A stretch of DNA of 64,000 bases, from the NCBI RefSeq assembly GCF_001661595.2, contig NZ_LYPF02000014.1, positions 162,608-226,607 of the forward strand, read 5' to 3'. Below are positions 41,831 through 50,280 of this stretch, in pieces. The number at the start of each line of letters is the position of its first letter. The first letter of the stretch is position 1. Position numbers and translations under genes: made by a program. Source of the stretch: Crocinitomix algicola. Lineage in GTDB: Bacteria; Bacteroidota; Bacteroidia; Flavobacteriales_D; Crocinitomicaceae. The notes beneath the pieces were generated by a model. That model worked only from the letters and a program-made list of their open reading frames with translations. It did no database searches and had not been told where the DNA came from.

Positions 41831-44029
41831 ATGAAAAAAGGGAAATTAATTTTAGGGTGTTTCTTGTTGAGTGTAGCTGCTCTATTTAGCCAAAACGAAT
41901 CTTTTTCATACGGTTGGCAACCCATAGGACCAATGGATGAGCCCGAAAATCCGCGTAATTTGTCGGCATCAGGAATCGGTCCTGTGGAATTTATACAACT
42001 TAATAAAAATAAAAAAGGTGCGGGCTTTGCAGGGTCTTTAAACGGTGGACTGTTTTATTCTGATGATGATTTTAATTCCTGGATTAATGCAGGTTCAGAT
42101 CGATGGCCTTATGCAGGCTGTTCTTGGGCAGATTTTTATCCAGATAATGACGACATTTGGTTTGCTGTTAGTGTACCAAATAGTGAAAATGGAGGACCAA
42201 GTATAATTGATGAGCGAGGTGGTTTAATGAGGACCAAAAATAAAGGCCTTGACTGGGAGTGTGTTGCAAGTTATGTGGAGTTTGACAATAATCCATGGGT
42301 TAAAATATATGCGACCAGGTTTGATCCTTCTAATCCTAATATGCTCTATATTCTAACTTCCAATGGTCTTTATTTTAGTTCAAATTGTTTAGCCGAGAAT
42401 TTCAAAATTGAAAAGTTTATCGAGGGAAGTATCTATGACATGGTATTTTATAACGATCATGCCTACCTTACGCAATTTAAAAATAATGAATGGTCGTTGT
42501 TGCAATTTTCTAGTGACCAACATAATAAATATGCGATTATTGGAAATGTAATCGAAAACACACGTAAAATTGATTATGTCACTTTGGCCATTCAGCAAGA
42601 AAACCTTTTAATCTTAGAAGTTTATCCCGGAAAGTCTGACGTATTAAGTGCATATAATATGGAGTCACACGAAATAAAGAAACTCGTTTCAAACTTAAAT
42701 GTAAATTTTGGGTTCGGTCATACTTTTTCTGTAAATCCACATCGAACTAATGAGGTGTATATAGGTCATTCTACTCGAATTAAAAAGTTTGAAAATTGGT
42801 CTGGAAAAACTTCTAAAATTAATAGTGATTATCATCCAGATATAGAGGACGTAACTTTTGATCCTTTTGATGAAAACAGGGTTTATATAGCTACACATGG
42901 AGGCGTCTATATTTCATATAATAATGGAGAGTCGTGGGAATTTAAAAGTCGTAATTTGGGGATAAGCGAAGTGATGGGGTTAGCCGTGAATTCTAAAGAC
43001 ATAAATCAAGTAGCAGTTGGACTATTTCATGATGGTTCGCTTGTGAGGAATGATTTTAACGGAAATGGGAAGTATACTTGGCGAACGGTTAATGGAGGAG
43101 ATGGCCTGATTCCTCTTATTGATAGTGATTCAAAGAGAGTTTTCACTTCCAATCAATATCGAGGTGGTGGTTTATATGTTCATGCTGATTCAACTGAAAA
43201 CGCTCCTATAAATTTGCACAATAAACACCAAATTAAAACCCCTGGATGGGAAATGACTACAGTAATGCACCCTACAAGGTCAAATATTATTTATTTTAAC
43301 TACGAAGATAAGTTGGGAATAAATAAAGGGAATACAAATGTTTGTCGCTTGGTTTTTAACGATTCAGGAGAACAAAATTTAGAAGTGATTTCCGACTTTA
43401 ATGCTTCTCACCAAATGGAAAAATATCGTGTTTTTGGGCTCTTTAGTTCCCCGTTTTTACCAAATACGATTTTTGCTTATGTCCTGCAGTACACTAAAAA
43501 TGAAAAAGGTGATCAAATTATTAAACATAGACTCTTCAGAAACAATAATAATTTAGCCTCTTCTTTAGTTGCAATAAGATCTTGGTATGAAATACAATTG
43601 CCTAAAAATTCTTGGATTGCCGATGTCGCAGCTCATCCAGCAAAGGAGAATTGGATTTTTGTTTCGTATAGTGACGGAATTGAAGGGTTTAATTCTGACT
43701 TGAAAACTCAAATGGTTTACGCTTTAAAATATAAAAATAAGCAATCATATAAAGCAGCCCGTAAAAAAGATATTTCACAACAACTTCCTAGTGACGCAAT
43801 CGGTCGGTTTAATTTAGTTAGTACAAAGCTGTTTGGAGGAGGGGTGATCATTGCAACAAGGTCTGGGGTGTATTTTGGAAGCTCAAAAGTTATGAAAGGT
43901 AGAAGAAAGTGGGAGAGAATAGGAACAGGTTTACCCAACTGCAAAGTATATGGCATTACGGTTGACGATGATAAAAAAGTCATCACTGTTGGATTATATG
44001 GCCGAGGTGTTTGGCAATATTTTTTCTAA
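41831..44029 (+). CDS. secreted sortilin/BNR-like beta-propeller protein
   Basis: A 732-residue exported protein (signal peptide 1-20, ending LFSQ). It is made of beta-propeller blades with Asp-box-like motifs such as GGVYISYNNGESWEF and GLFYSDDDFNSW, like the Vps10/sortilin and xyloglucanase-type propellers of Bacteroidota. It ends GLYGRGVWQYFF, with no T9SS type A or B C-terminal domain, so it may stay in the periplasm, be cut off after Sec export or be released otherwise. It starts 32 bases after the lectin adhesin and could be its partner or a glycan-binding helper. Function unknown. Confidence 0.82.
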   Translation: MKKGKLILGCFLLSVAALFSQNESFSYGWQPIGPMDEPENPRNLSASGIGPVEFIQLNKNKKGAGFAGSLNGGLFYSDDDFNSWINAGSDRWPYAGCSWADFYPDNDDIWFAVSVPNSENGGPSIIDERGGLMRTKNKGLDWECVASYVEFDNNPWVKIYATRFDPSNPNMLYILTSNGLYFSSNCLAENFKIEKFIEGSIYDMVFYNDHAYLTQFKNNEWSLLQFSSDQHNKYAIIGNVIENTRKIDYVTLAIQQENLLILEVYPGKSDVLSAYNMESHEIKKLVSNLNVNFGFGHTFSVNPHRTNEVYIGHSTRIKKFENWSGKTSKINSDYHPDIEDVTFDPFDENRVYIATHGGVYISYNNGESWEFKSRNLGISEVMGLAVNSKDINQVAVGLFHDGSLVRNDFNGNGKYTWRTVNGGDGLIPLIDSDSKRVFTSNQYRGGGLYVHADSTENAPINLHNKHQIKTPGWEMTTVMHPTRSNIIYFNYEDKLGINKGNTNVCRLVFNDSGEQNLEVISDFNASHQMEKYRVFGLFSSPFLPNTIFAYVLQYTKNEKGDQIIKHRLFRNNNNLASSLVAIRSWYEIQLPKNSWIADVAAHPAKENWIFVSYSDGIEGFNSDLKTQMVYALKYKNKQSYKAARKKDISQQLPSDAIGRFNLVSTKLFGGGVIIATRSGVYFGSSKVMKGRRKWERIGTGLPNCKVYGITVDDDKKVITVGLYGRGVWQYFF

Positions 44030-44100
44030 AGGTTTTTTTTCATGTTACTTATTAGCATATTTGTATTTATTCAATACGTGCAATTATTTAAATAGAGATT

Positions 44101-44673
44101 ATGTCTAAATCAGAAATGTTATTTCAAATAGCTATATATATTATTCCTGCAATTATCTTTTTTGGAGCAGTATACTACATTACCAATAAATGGGTTGAAG
44201 TACAACGTGAAAAAATGAAACTCAATTTCATCGACAAGAAAGGTCAGGGAACAAATTCAACTCCAAATAATGACTTAAACAAACAGTTTCTTCCTATGCA
44301 AGTCGATGCCTATCAGCGGATGGTTTTATTTCTTGAGCGAATTTCTCCGAATAATATGGTTATGCGTTTAAATAACCCAGGTTTGCCAGCAAGAGCGTTT
44401 CAGCAAAAATTATTGGAAAATATTCGGCAAGAGTATGAACATAACCTTGCTCAGCAAATTTTTATTTCAAGTGATGCATGGAGCAAAGTTCAAGCGAGTA
44501 AAGAAGAGGTGTTAAAAATCATAAATATGGCCGCTACTAAATTAGAAGGTACGGCTTTGGCGAATGACTTGTCTAAAGGTATTTTTGAAATTACAGCCCA
44601 ATTAAAATCTCAACCAACTGATCAAGCTATAGCCTTTCTAAAAGATGAATTAAACCAAAAATTCAAAGGCTAA
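44101..44673 (+). CDS. membrane-anchored coiled-coil-like protein of unknown function
   Basis: A 190-residue protein with one N-terminal membrane helix (about residues 8-28, ending YYITNKW), a charged stretch rich in Lys/Glu, and a mostly helical cytoplasmic domain (LPMQVDAYQRMVLFLERI, AWSKVQASKEEVLKIINMA). It resembles a conserved small Bacteroidota family of unknown function that I cannot name with certainty. It lies 71 bases after the propeller gene, in the same direction. Not obviously linked to adhesion; a conserved housekeeping membrane protein is the alternative. Confidence 0.75.
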   Translation: MSKSEMLFQIAIYIIPAIIFFGAVYYITNKWVEVQREKMKLNFIDKKGQGTNSTPNNDLNKQFLPMQVDAYQRMVLFLERISPNNMVMRLNNPGLPARAFQQKLLENIRQEYEHNLAQQIFISSDAWSKVQASKEEVLKIINMAATKLEGTALANDLSKGIFEITAQLKSQPTDQAIAFLKDELNQKFKG

Positions 44674-44922
44674 TTCATCGCGTAAATAAACTAAAATCTA
44701 AGTGGTTTTACCTAGGATTTCAGTGTTTATAAGGAGTTGGAGACGATTCCTTAACTTTGGTTAACACCGAGTTAATCTATTTTCAAATTTTCAACATTTC
44801 GTCGTTTAAAAAAAAGAGGAGTTAATCTTAGCTATTAAATGATTCGTCGAATTCACGATTTTTTTTTTGCTTCCTCGGTTTGTTTCTTCGTACATTGATT
44901 TAACAAAACCATTTTAACACCG

Positions 44923-45279
44923 ATGAAATACCGAAAAATTAACACACTATTATTAGGATTGGTCTTCTCTCCTTTTGGGCTTTTTGCTCAACCTGGAGAT
45001 GAGATACCAACTGCTACTGTAACAGATGAATTATGTGTGTCAATCGATGACACAGGATCTCCAATTTCCGAAACCTATGAAATTGATATTAGCCACTTGC
45101 ATTTGCATTCTGAAAAAGAAGCAAATGACAAGTTTGGCTATATATCCAATAATCTTCTGACCTATACAGTCGACTTCTCAGCTGAAAAAGCTTATTTAAA
45201 TGTGCATCTAGATCGAACTTCTGAACCTAAAGATGTGGTTTGGTGGAATGATTATATAATAAGTCTGTGTGGATTATAA
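44923..45279 (+). CDS. 118-residue secreted protein of unknown function
   Basis: A small exported protein with a signal peptide (residues 1-22, ending GLFAQ) and a mature part of about 95 residues that is beta-strand-like, with two cysteines at about 38 and 116 that could pair and a His-rich spot (ISHLHLHS). No family is recognised and there is no T9SS C-terminal domain. It stands alone between the 250-base gap 44674-44922 and the giant adhesin genes 45375 and 50281, so it may be a small partner of these. The upstream gap holds two copies of GAGTTAATCT (44769-44778, 44819-44828) but no clear promoter. Confidence 0.68.
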   Translation: MKYRKINTLLLGLVFSPFGLFAQPGDEIPTATVTDELCVSIDDTGSPISETYEIDISHLHLHSEKEANDKFGYISNNLLTYTVDFSAEKAYLNVHLDRTSEPKDVVWWNDYIISLCGL

Positions 45280-45374
45280 AACCTAAATAACTTACAATTA
45301 CATAAAACCTACTTTACTGATGTAGAGCGGCTTAAGCTTTGCAAATAGGAAAAGTACTGCTAAAAATCAACGTT

Positions 45375-48300
45375 ATGAAAAACTTCTATTTAAATGTTCT
45401 AGTATTACTGGTCGTCGGCTGGATAGGAACGGAAAGTTCTTATTCACAAATAATAGGTGCCAGCGCGTACTTGATTGGCGATAATGTAGAAATTGGAATC
45501 AATGATGCTGGTCATGAAGGGGCTCCTCGTCTTATCGGATCAAATAACCGTTCCAATCTTGCTGCAGGTTCTCCTGTTTACTTTGGCTTTGTTGCTAACC
45601 CACAATTAGACGGTTGGGGAAACTACGATGGTGACTTTTTTACTCCTGGTACTCCGGAAAATGGTTTCGGAATAGAAGTAGGAGGAGTAAATTATTCAAA
45701 TAATGCATCGGGTAACCTTGAACAAATACCTGGGTCAATAACATCGTATGAAGAAGTTGGTGAATGTATTACCGTAATGTGGGAAGGCGAAGTGGCAAAC
45801 GTTCATGTAACAGTGATTTATCGTCTTATTTCAACAGAACTGTATTATACGACTGAAGTTATTCTAACCAATACAGGAGCTTTACCAATGACCGATGTAT
45901 ATTATTACAGAAATGTGGACCCAGATAATAACGTAACAATTGGAGGTGGTTATGCTACAACCAATACAATAGTTTCACAGCCTGGAGCTGATTGTGAGGT
46001 AGCACTTGTAACTGCTGAGCAAAATACACCTTGGGACTCTTATATGGGGTTTGGTGCTATTGGGGAAAATTTCCGAGTAGCCAGAGGTGGTTTTGCGAAT
46101 AGAGATGCTTCAAATATCTGGAATGGTGTAGGAGGTCTATCAGGTGTTGAAGGTTCTTCAGCAACTGCGGATCGTGCAATCGCTTTAGGTTATCGCGTTG
46201 AAACTTTAACTCCAGGTGAGCCTGAGTCGTTCATGTATACAGTTGTATTGGATGAAAGTCAAGTTGATGCAGCAATTGCTAGTTTATTTTACTTTAGTTA
46301 CGAAGGTGGTGGAGGTATTATTGATGAGTGTGCACCTATTGTGGATACCGCCCTTGTTTGTCCAGGGCAAACTGTTGAGTTATCAATTGAAGGTCCTACC
46401 GTAGGAGATTATGATTGGGAATGGTCACCGCCAATTGGTTTAAGTACCACAATAGGACCGGTAACTGATGCTTCACCTGCAACCACCACCACATATACTG
46501 TTGTGGGTACACCTGCTGTGGGATGTCTGGCATCTACAATTGAAAAAACGATAATAGTTGAAGTTTCTGATTTACCTATTATAAATTATACTGACCCTGG
46601 CCCTTTATGCGGCGATTTTGATTTAACCACTTTGGAAATTGAAAACCTCGAAGGTAGCCCATTTGAAATTGTTTATTATTCAGTTGTTCCCGATAGCGTC
46701 GGACAAACCGAGGGGTTATGGGATAGTGACATAATGTCGTCTGGTGACGAAGTTTATATGATGATGTTTAATCCAATAACGGGTTGTTTTGACGTAGAGC
46801 AAGTTATTATCGACTTTTCAGGTGGAGCGGATGCGGGAGAAGATAATACCGCAGCGATGTGCAACAACGCTGGATCTACAATGGATTTAAATGATTTATT
46901 GGTTGGAGCTGAAGCTGGAGGGATTTGGGCTGAAGTTTCAGATGTTCTTTCTGGTGGGTTTACACCTGGTACAGGAATTTTGGATGCTTCGGGTGTCGAT
47001 GAAGGAATCTATGAATTTGAATATATAGCGCTCGGATTAGCACCTTGTACGGATGATTCTGCTCGCATAACGATAACTATAAATCCTGCACCACTTGCGG
47101 GTCTTGATGCAGATACAATAATGTGTAACTCAGAAGGCACAGAAATGGATTTAAACATTTTATTAGATGGAAACAGTGACGTTGGAGTTTGGCTAGAAAC
47201 TTCTGCAAGTGGCCAGTTCGATCCTGTGACAGGAATATTCGATGGATCGGGTCTAGCTTCAGGAACGTATACATTTACTTATACCGTTAGTGGTGTAGAT
47301 CCATGTGTTCCTGACGTTGCAGATTTTACAGTCGAACTTTTACCTAGTCCTAATATTTTAGCTGGTGCTGATGTGGAGCTTTGTATAGGTGAGGATGTAA
47401 TTCTTGAAGCAACAGGCGCAGGTGTTGGAGGTTCTTATGAATGGGATTTAGGTGTTGTAAATGGTGAAGCTTTTTCTCCAGATGCTACAAATACGTATAC
47501 CGTGATTGGAACGGATATAAATGGTTGTACTGATTTTGATGCTGTAACGGTAACCGTACATGATTTACCAACTATAGTTGCTGGTGATGACTTAGCGATT
47601 TGTCAAGGAGAAGAAGTAACTTTGGCTGGAACAGGTGCAGGAGCAGGAGGAACTTATGTTTGGACCGGTGGTGTAGTTGATGGAATCGCATTTTCGCCTG
47701 ATGAAACTGAAACATATACGGTTGTTGGTACGGATATGTATGGCTGTGAAAATACGGCAGATGTCACCGTTGTTGTGAATGAGAATCCTTTGGTTATAGC
47801 TGGTGACGATTTAGAAACGTGTGAAGGTGAATTTGTAACACTTGAAGCTTATGGTGCGGGTGCGGGTGCTGAATATACTTGGACCGGTGGAGTTGAAAAT
47901 GGTGTGCCTTTCATTCCTCTAGAAACAGCTACCTATAGCGTTGTAGGTATGAATGAAGAAGGATGTACAGCAGATGATGATGTGACAGTAACTGTAAACC
48001 CATTACCTGAAGTAGAAGTAGAGGAAGATTTCGCGGTTTGTGATGGTGATCCTGTTACTTTAGAAGGAGCGGGTGCAGGAGCAGGAGCAGTTTATTTATG
48101 GGATGGTGGTGTTACGGATGGTTTAGCATTTATTCCCACTGAGCCTGCGACTTATACTTGTACAGGTATTGATGTTAATGGTTGTATGAATACGGATGAA
48201 GTGATGGTGGATATTAACGAGTTACCTGAAATTTTTGCTGGGATTGATTTTGCGGTATGTGATGGGGAAGATGCTGTTGTAGCAGGTGAAGGTGCAGGTG

Positions 48301-50102
48301 CAGGTGGAACGTATGCTTGGACTGGTGATGTTGTGGACGGTGTTCCTTTCGCACCAGAACTTACAGATACCTATATAGTAACTGGGACTGATATTAATGG
48401 TTGTTCAGGTACCGATGATGTTGAAGTAGAACTGTTAGAACTACCTGCAATTGATGCCGGACCTGATGCTGAATTATGTATTGGTGACTCTTATGTGCTA
48501 GTTGGAGCTGGTGGTGGTGCAGGTGCAGTATATAGTTGGTCGGATGACTTTGAGGATGGAGAAGCAATTACGCCTACAGAAACATTTACTTTAACTTTAA
48601 CCGGTACAGATGCATTTGGTTGTACAAATACTGATGAAATTTTGATCACAGTTCATGATTTACCTTTGGTTGAAGCAGGAGATGATACCCTCATTTGTGA
48701 AGGTGAAGAGGTGGTTTTAATCGGAACTGGTGCTGGTGTAGGGGCTGTTTATACTTGGACTGATGACGTTGTTGATGGAACACCATTTATTCCGGCTGTT
48801 ACTGCAACATACATTGTTACTGGAACAGATATAAATGGATGTGAAAATACAGATGAAGTGGCAGTTGTCGTTAATGCTGCTCCTCCGGTTGTTGCTGGTC
48901 CAGATCAATCCGTATGTATCGGAGACGTTGTCTTCTTAAATGGAGCAGGCGCAGGTGTTGATGCAGAATATATATGGTCGGATGGCATAGAGGATGGTGC
49001 GCCTTTCATTCCTGATTACACAGCCACTTATACCGTAACTGGTACTGATGAATATGGCTGTGTTGGAACTGATGATGTTGTGGTAACTGTAATGCCTCTT
49101 CCAATTATTAGTGCTGGTCCTGATCGAGAGATTTGCCAAGGAGATTATGTAACGTTAGTAGGTTCTGGTGCTGGTGCTGGTGGAACTTATGAGTGGATGG
49201 GCGGTGTTATCAATGCTGAACCTTTTGGACCACATCATTCGAGTGATTATATTGTAATAGGTACGACTGCTGAAGGTTGTTCTAATTCCGATACCATGTC
49301 GATTATTGTAAATTTACTTCCAGATATCGCCTTTACTGTTGATGAGGTTATGGGATGCGCGCCTTTAACAGTTAACTTTTTCCCGCTAATTGATGGAGAC
49401 GATTATGTTTGGACATTTGGAGATGGATCAACATATACTGGAGGAACTCCTGAACATACATTCGAATATTCAGGGACTTATGATATTACATTGTCGATTA
49501 CTTCAGAAGAAGGGTGTACTGCTTCTGAAACATTCGATGGTTATATTGATGTGGCAGAATCTCCAATTGCTAGCTTTATTCACTCTCCAGATGAAGTAAC
49601 AATTAATGATACCTGGGTAGAGTTTGAAAATACTTCTATCGGGGCAGAAACTTATATTTGGAATTTTGGTGATGGTTCTGCCGAAGTCGCTGATGAACAT
49701 ACTGAACACGAGTTTCCAGCTCACGGAAATACAAATTATGCAGTAAAGTTAACTGCAATTAACGCTCAAGGTTGTAAAGATGAGAATACGCAGCTCGTTA
49801 AAATTATTGATCAGTTAATCTATTATGTTCCAAATACCTTTACGCCAGACGGAGATATGTATAACCAAACTTTTACTCCAGTTTTTGCAGCAGGTGTAGA
49901 TGTATTTGATTATCATATTATGATATTTAATCGATGGGGAGAATTAGTTTTTGAATCTTTTGATACTAACTATGGCTGGTCTGGAACATACGGTGGAGGT
50001 GATTATGTAGATGATGGCGTGTATATCTATAAAATGGAATTTGGAGAAACAATGAGTGATAAAAGACATTACGTGGAAGGCCATGTAACGCTCCTCAAAT
50101 AA
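45375..50102 (+). CDS. giant T9SS type B cargo adhesin with nine 73-residue repeats
   Basis: A 1575-residue surface protein from the ATG at 45375, which gives a good signal peptide (MKNFYLNVLVLLVVGWIG); a TTG 12 codons earlier is less likely. Mature protein: an N-terminal unknown beta domain of about 300 residues (ending FYFSYEGGGG), Ig-like units, nine tandem repeats of about 73 residues at about 660-1315 (pattern AGDDL.IC.GE.VTL.G.GAGAGGTY.WTGGV.DG..F.P), two PKD domains (WTFGDGST, WNFGDGSA) and a type B C-terminal domain (PNTFTPDGDMYNQT, NRWGELVFES). The stop lies inside a 131-bp stretch identical to the 3' end of the next gene. Adhesion by the repeat stalk is inferred. Confidence 0.88.
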   Translation: MKNFYLNVLVLLVVGWIGTESSYSQIIGASAYLIGDNVEIGINDAGHEGAPRLIGSNNRSNLAAGSPVYFGFVANPQLDGWGNYDGDFFTPGTPENGFGIEVGGVNYSNNASGNLEQIPGSITSYEEVGECITVMWEGEVANVHVTVIYRLISTELYYTTEVILTNTGALPMTDVYYYRNVDPDNNVTIGGGYATTNTIVSQPGADCEVALVTAEQNTPWDSYMGFGAIGENFRVARGGFANRDASNIWNGVGGLSGVEGSSATADRAIALGYRVETLTPGEPESFMYTVVLDESQVDAAIASLFYFSYEGGGGIIDECAPIVDTALVCPGQTVELSIEGPTVGDYDWEWSPPIGLSTTIGPVTDASPATTTTYTVVGTPAVGCLASTIEKTIIVEVSDLPIINYTDPGPLCGDFDLTTLEIENLEGSPFEIVYYSVVPDSVGQTEGLWDSDIMSSGDEVYMMMFNPITGCFDVEQVIIDFSGGADAGEDNTAAMCNNAGSTMDLNDLLVGAEAGGIWAEVSDVLSGGFTPGTGILDASGVDEGIYEFEYIALGLAPCTDDSARITITINPAPLAGLDADTIMCNSEGTEMDLNILLDGNSDVGVWLETSASGQFDPVTGIFDGSGLASGTYTFTYTVSGVDPCVPDVADFTVELLPSPNILAGADVELCIGEDVILEATGAGVGGSYEWDLGVVNGEAFSPDATNTYTVIGTDINGCTDFDAVTVTVHDLPTIVAGDDLAICQGEEVTLAGTGAGAGGTYVWTGGVVDGIAFSPDETETYTVVGTDMYGCENTADVTVVVNENPLVIAGDDLETCEGEFVTLEAYGAGAGAEYTWTGGVENGVPFIPLETATYSVVGMNEEGCTADDDVTVTVNPLPEVEVEEDFAVCDGDPVTLEGAGAGAGAVYLWDGGVTDGLAFIPTEPATYTCTGIDVNGCMNTDEVMVDINELPEIFAGIDFAVCDGEDAVVAGEGAGAGGTYAWTGDVVDGVPFAPELTDTYIVTGTDINGCSGTDDVEVELLELPAIDAGPDAELCIGDSYVLVGAGGGAGAVYSWSDDFEDGEAITPTETFTLTLTGTDAFGCTNTDEILITVHDLPLVEAGDDTLICEGEEVVLIGTGAGVGAVYTWTDDVVDGTPFIPAVTATYIVTGTDINGCENTDEVAVVVNAAPPVVAGPDQSVCIGDVVFLNGAGAGVDAEYIWSDGIEDGAPFIPDYTATYTVTGTDEYGCVGTDDVVVTVMPLPIISAGPDREICQGDYVTLVGSGAGAGGTYEWMGGVINAEPFGPHHSSDYIVIGTTAEGCSNSDTMSIIVNLLPDIAFTVDEVMGCAPLTVNFFPLIDGDDYVWTFGDGSTYTGGTPEHTFEYSGTYDITLSITSEEGCTASETFDGYIDVAESPIASFIHSPDEVTINDTWVEFENTSIGAETYIWNFGDGSAEVADEHTEHEFPAHGNTNYAVKLTAINAQGCKDENTQLVKIIDQLIYYVPNTFTPDGDMYNQTFTPVFAAGVDVFDYHIMIFNRWGELVFESFDTNYGWSGTYGGGDYVDDGVYIYKMEFGETMSDKRHYVEGHVTLLK
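47352..49320 (+). repeat. nine tandem ~219-bp coding repeats
   Basis: Nine in-frame units of about 73 codons, each starting like AGDDL/AGPDQ and ending with a short TVxxLP linker. DNA copies are diverged, so the repeats are old or under selection for variety; the glycine-alanine core GAGAGG is the best conserved part. Confidence 0.8.
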
Positions 50103-50161
50103 ATTTATATTTTTCTATACCAAATAAGAACCCTGCTTCAGAAATGAAGTGGGGTTTTTTA
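50031..50161 (+). repeat. 131-bp identical repeat, copy 1 (3' end of the giant adhesin)
   Basis: Identical base for base to 53236-53366. It covers the last 23 codons (KMEFGETMSDKRHYVEGHVT and three more), the stop codon and the terminator. The sequence just before it is diverged between the two genes. Confidence 0.95.
50130..50160 (+). terminator. Rho-independent terminator of the giant adhesin gene
   Basis: ACCCTGCTTCA, GAAA loop, TGAAGTGGGGT: an 11-bp stem with two G:U pairs followed by six T residues, 28 bases after the stop. Confidence 0.9.
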
Positions 50162-50227
50162 TATGTTGAAATAAGCGATTAACAGTTAGTGGTTTGTTTT
50201 TTTGGTGAAAAATTAATTTGTAGAAAC

Positions 50228-50256
50228 TTGAATTTGATATAAGTAAACTATCTTTG
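50228..50256 (+). promoter_or_regulatory. predicted promoter of the 1008-residue adhesin gene
   Basis: TTG (50228-50230), 18 bases, then TATCTTTG (50249-50256), a good Bacteroidota promoter. Transcription would start near 50263, about 18 bases before the ATG at 50281. Confidence 0.6.
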
Positions 50257-50280
50257 CGCGTTGAACGCAAAACTTTATAA

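Noticed and set aside
44694..44720. AAATC...GATTT hairpin after the 190-residue membrane protein gene
   Set aside because: The stem has a bulge and a mismatch and is not followed by a T-run; too weak to call a terminator.
47352..49320. Regularly spaced repeats that might suggest a CRISPR array or satellite DNA
   Set aside because: The units are 219 bp, in frame, diverged at DNA level and encode Ig-like domains.
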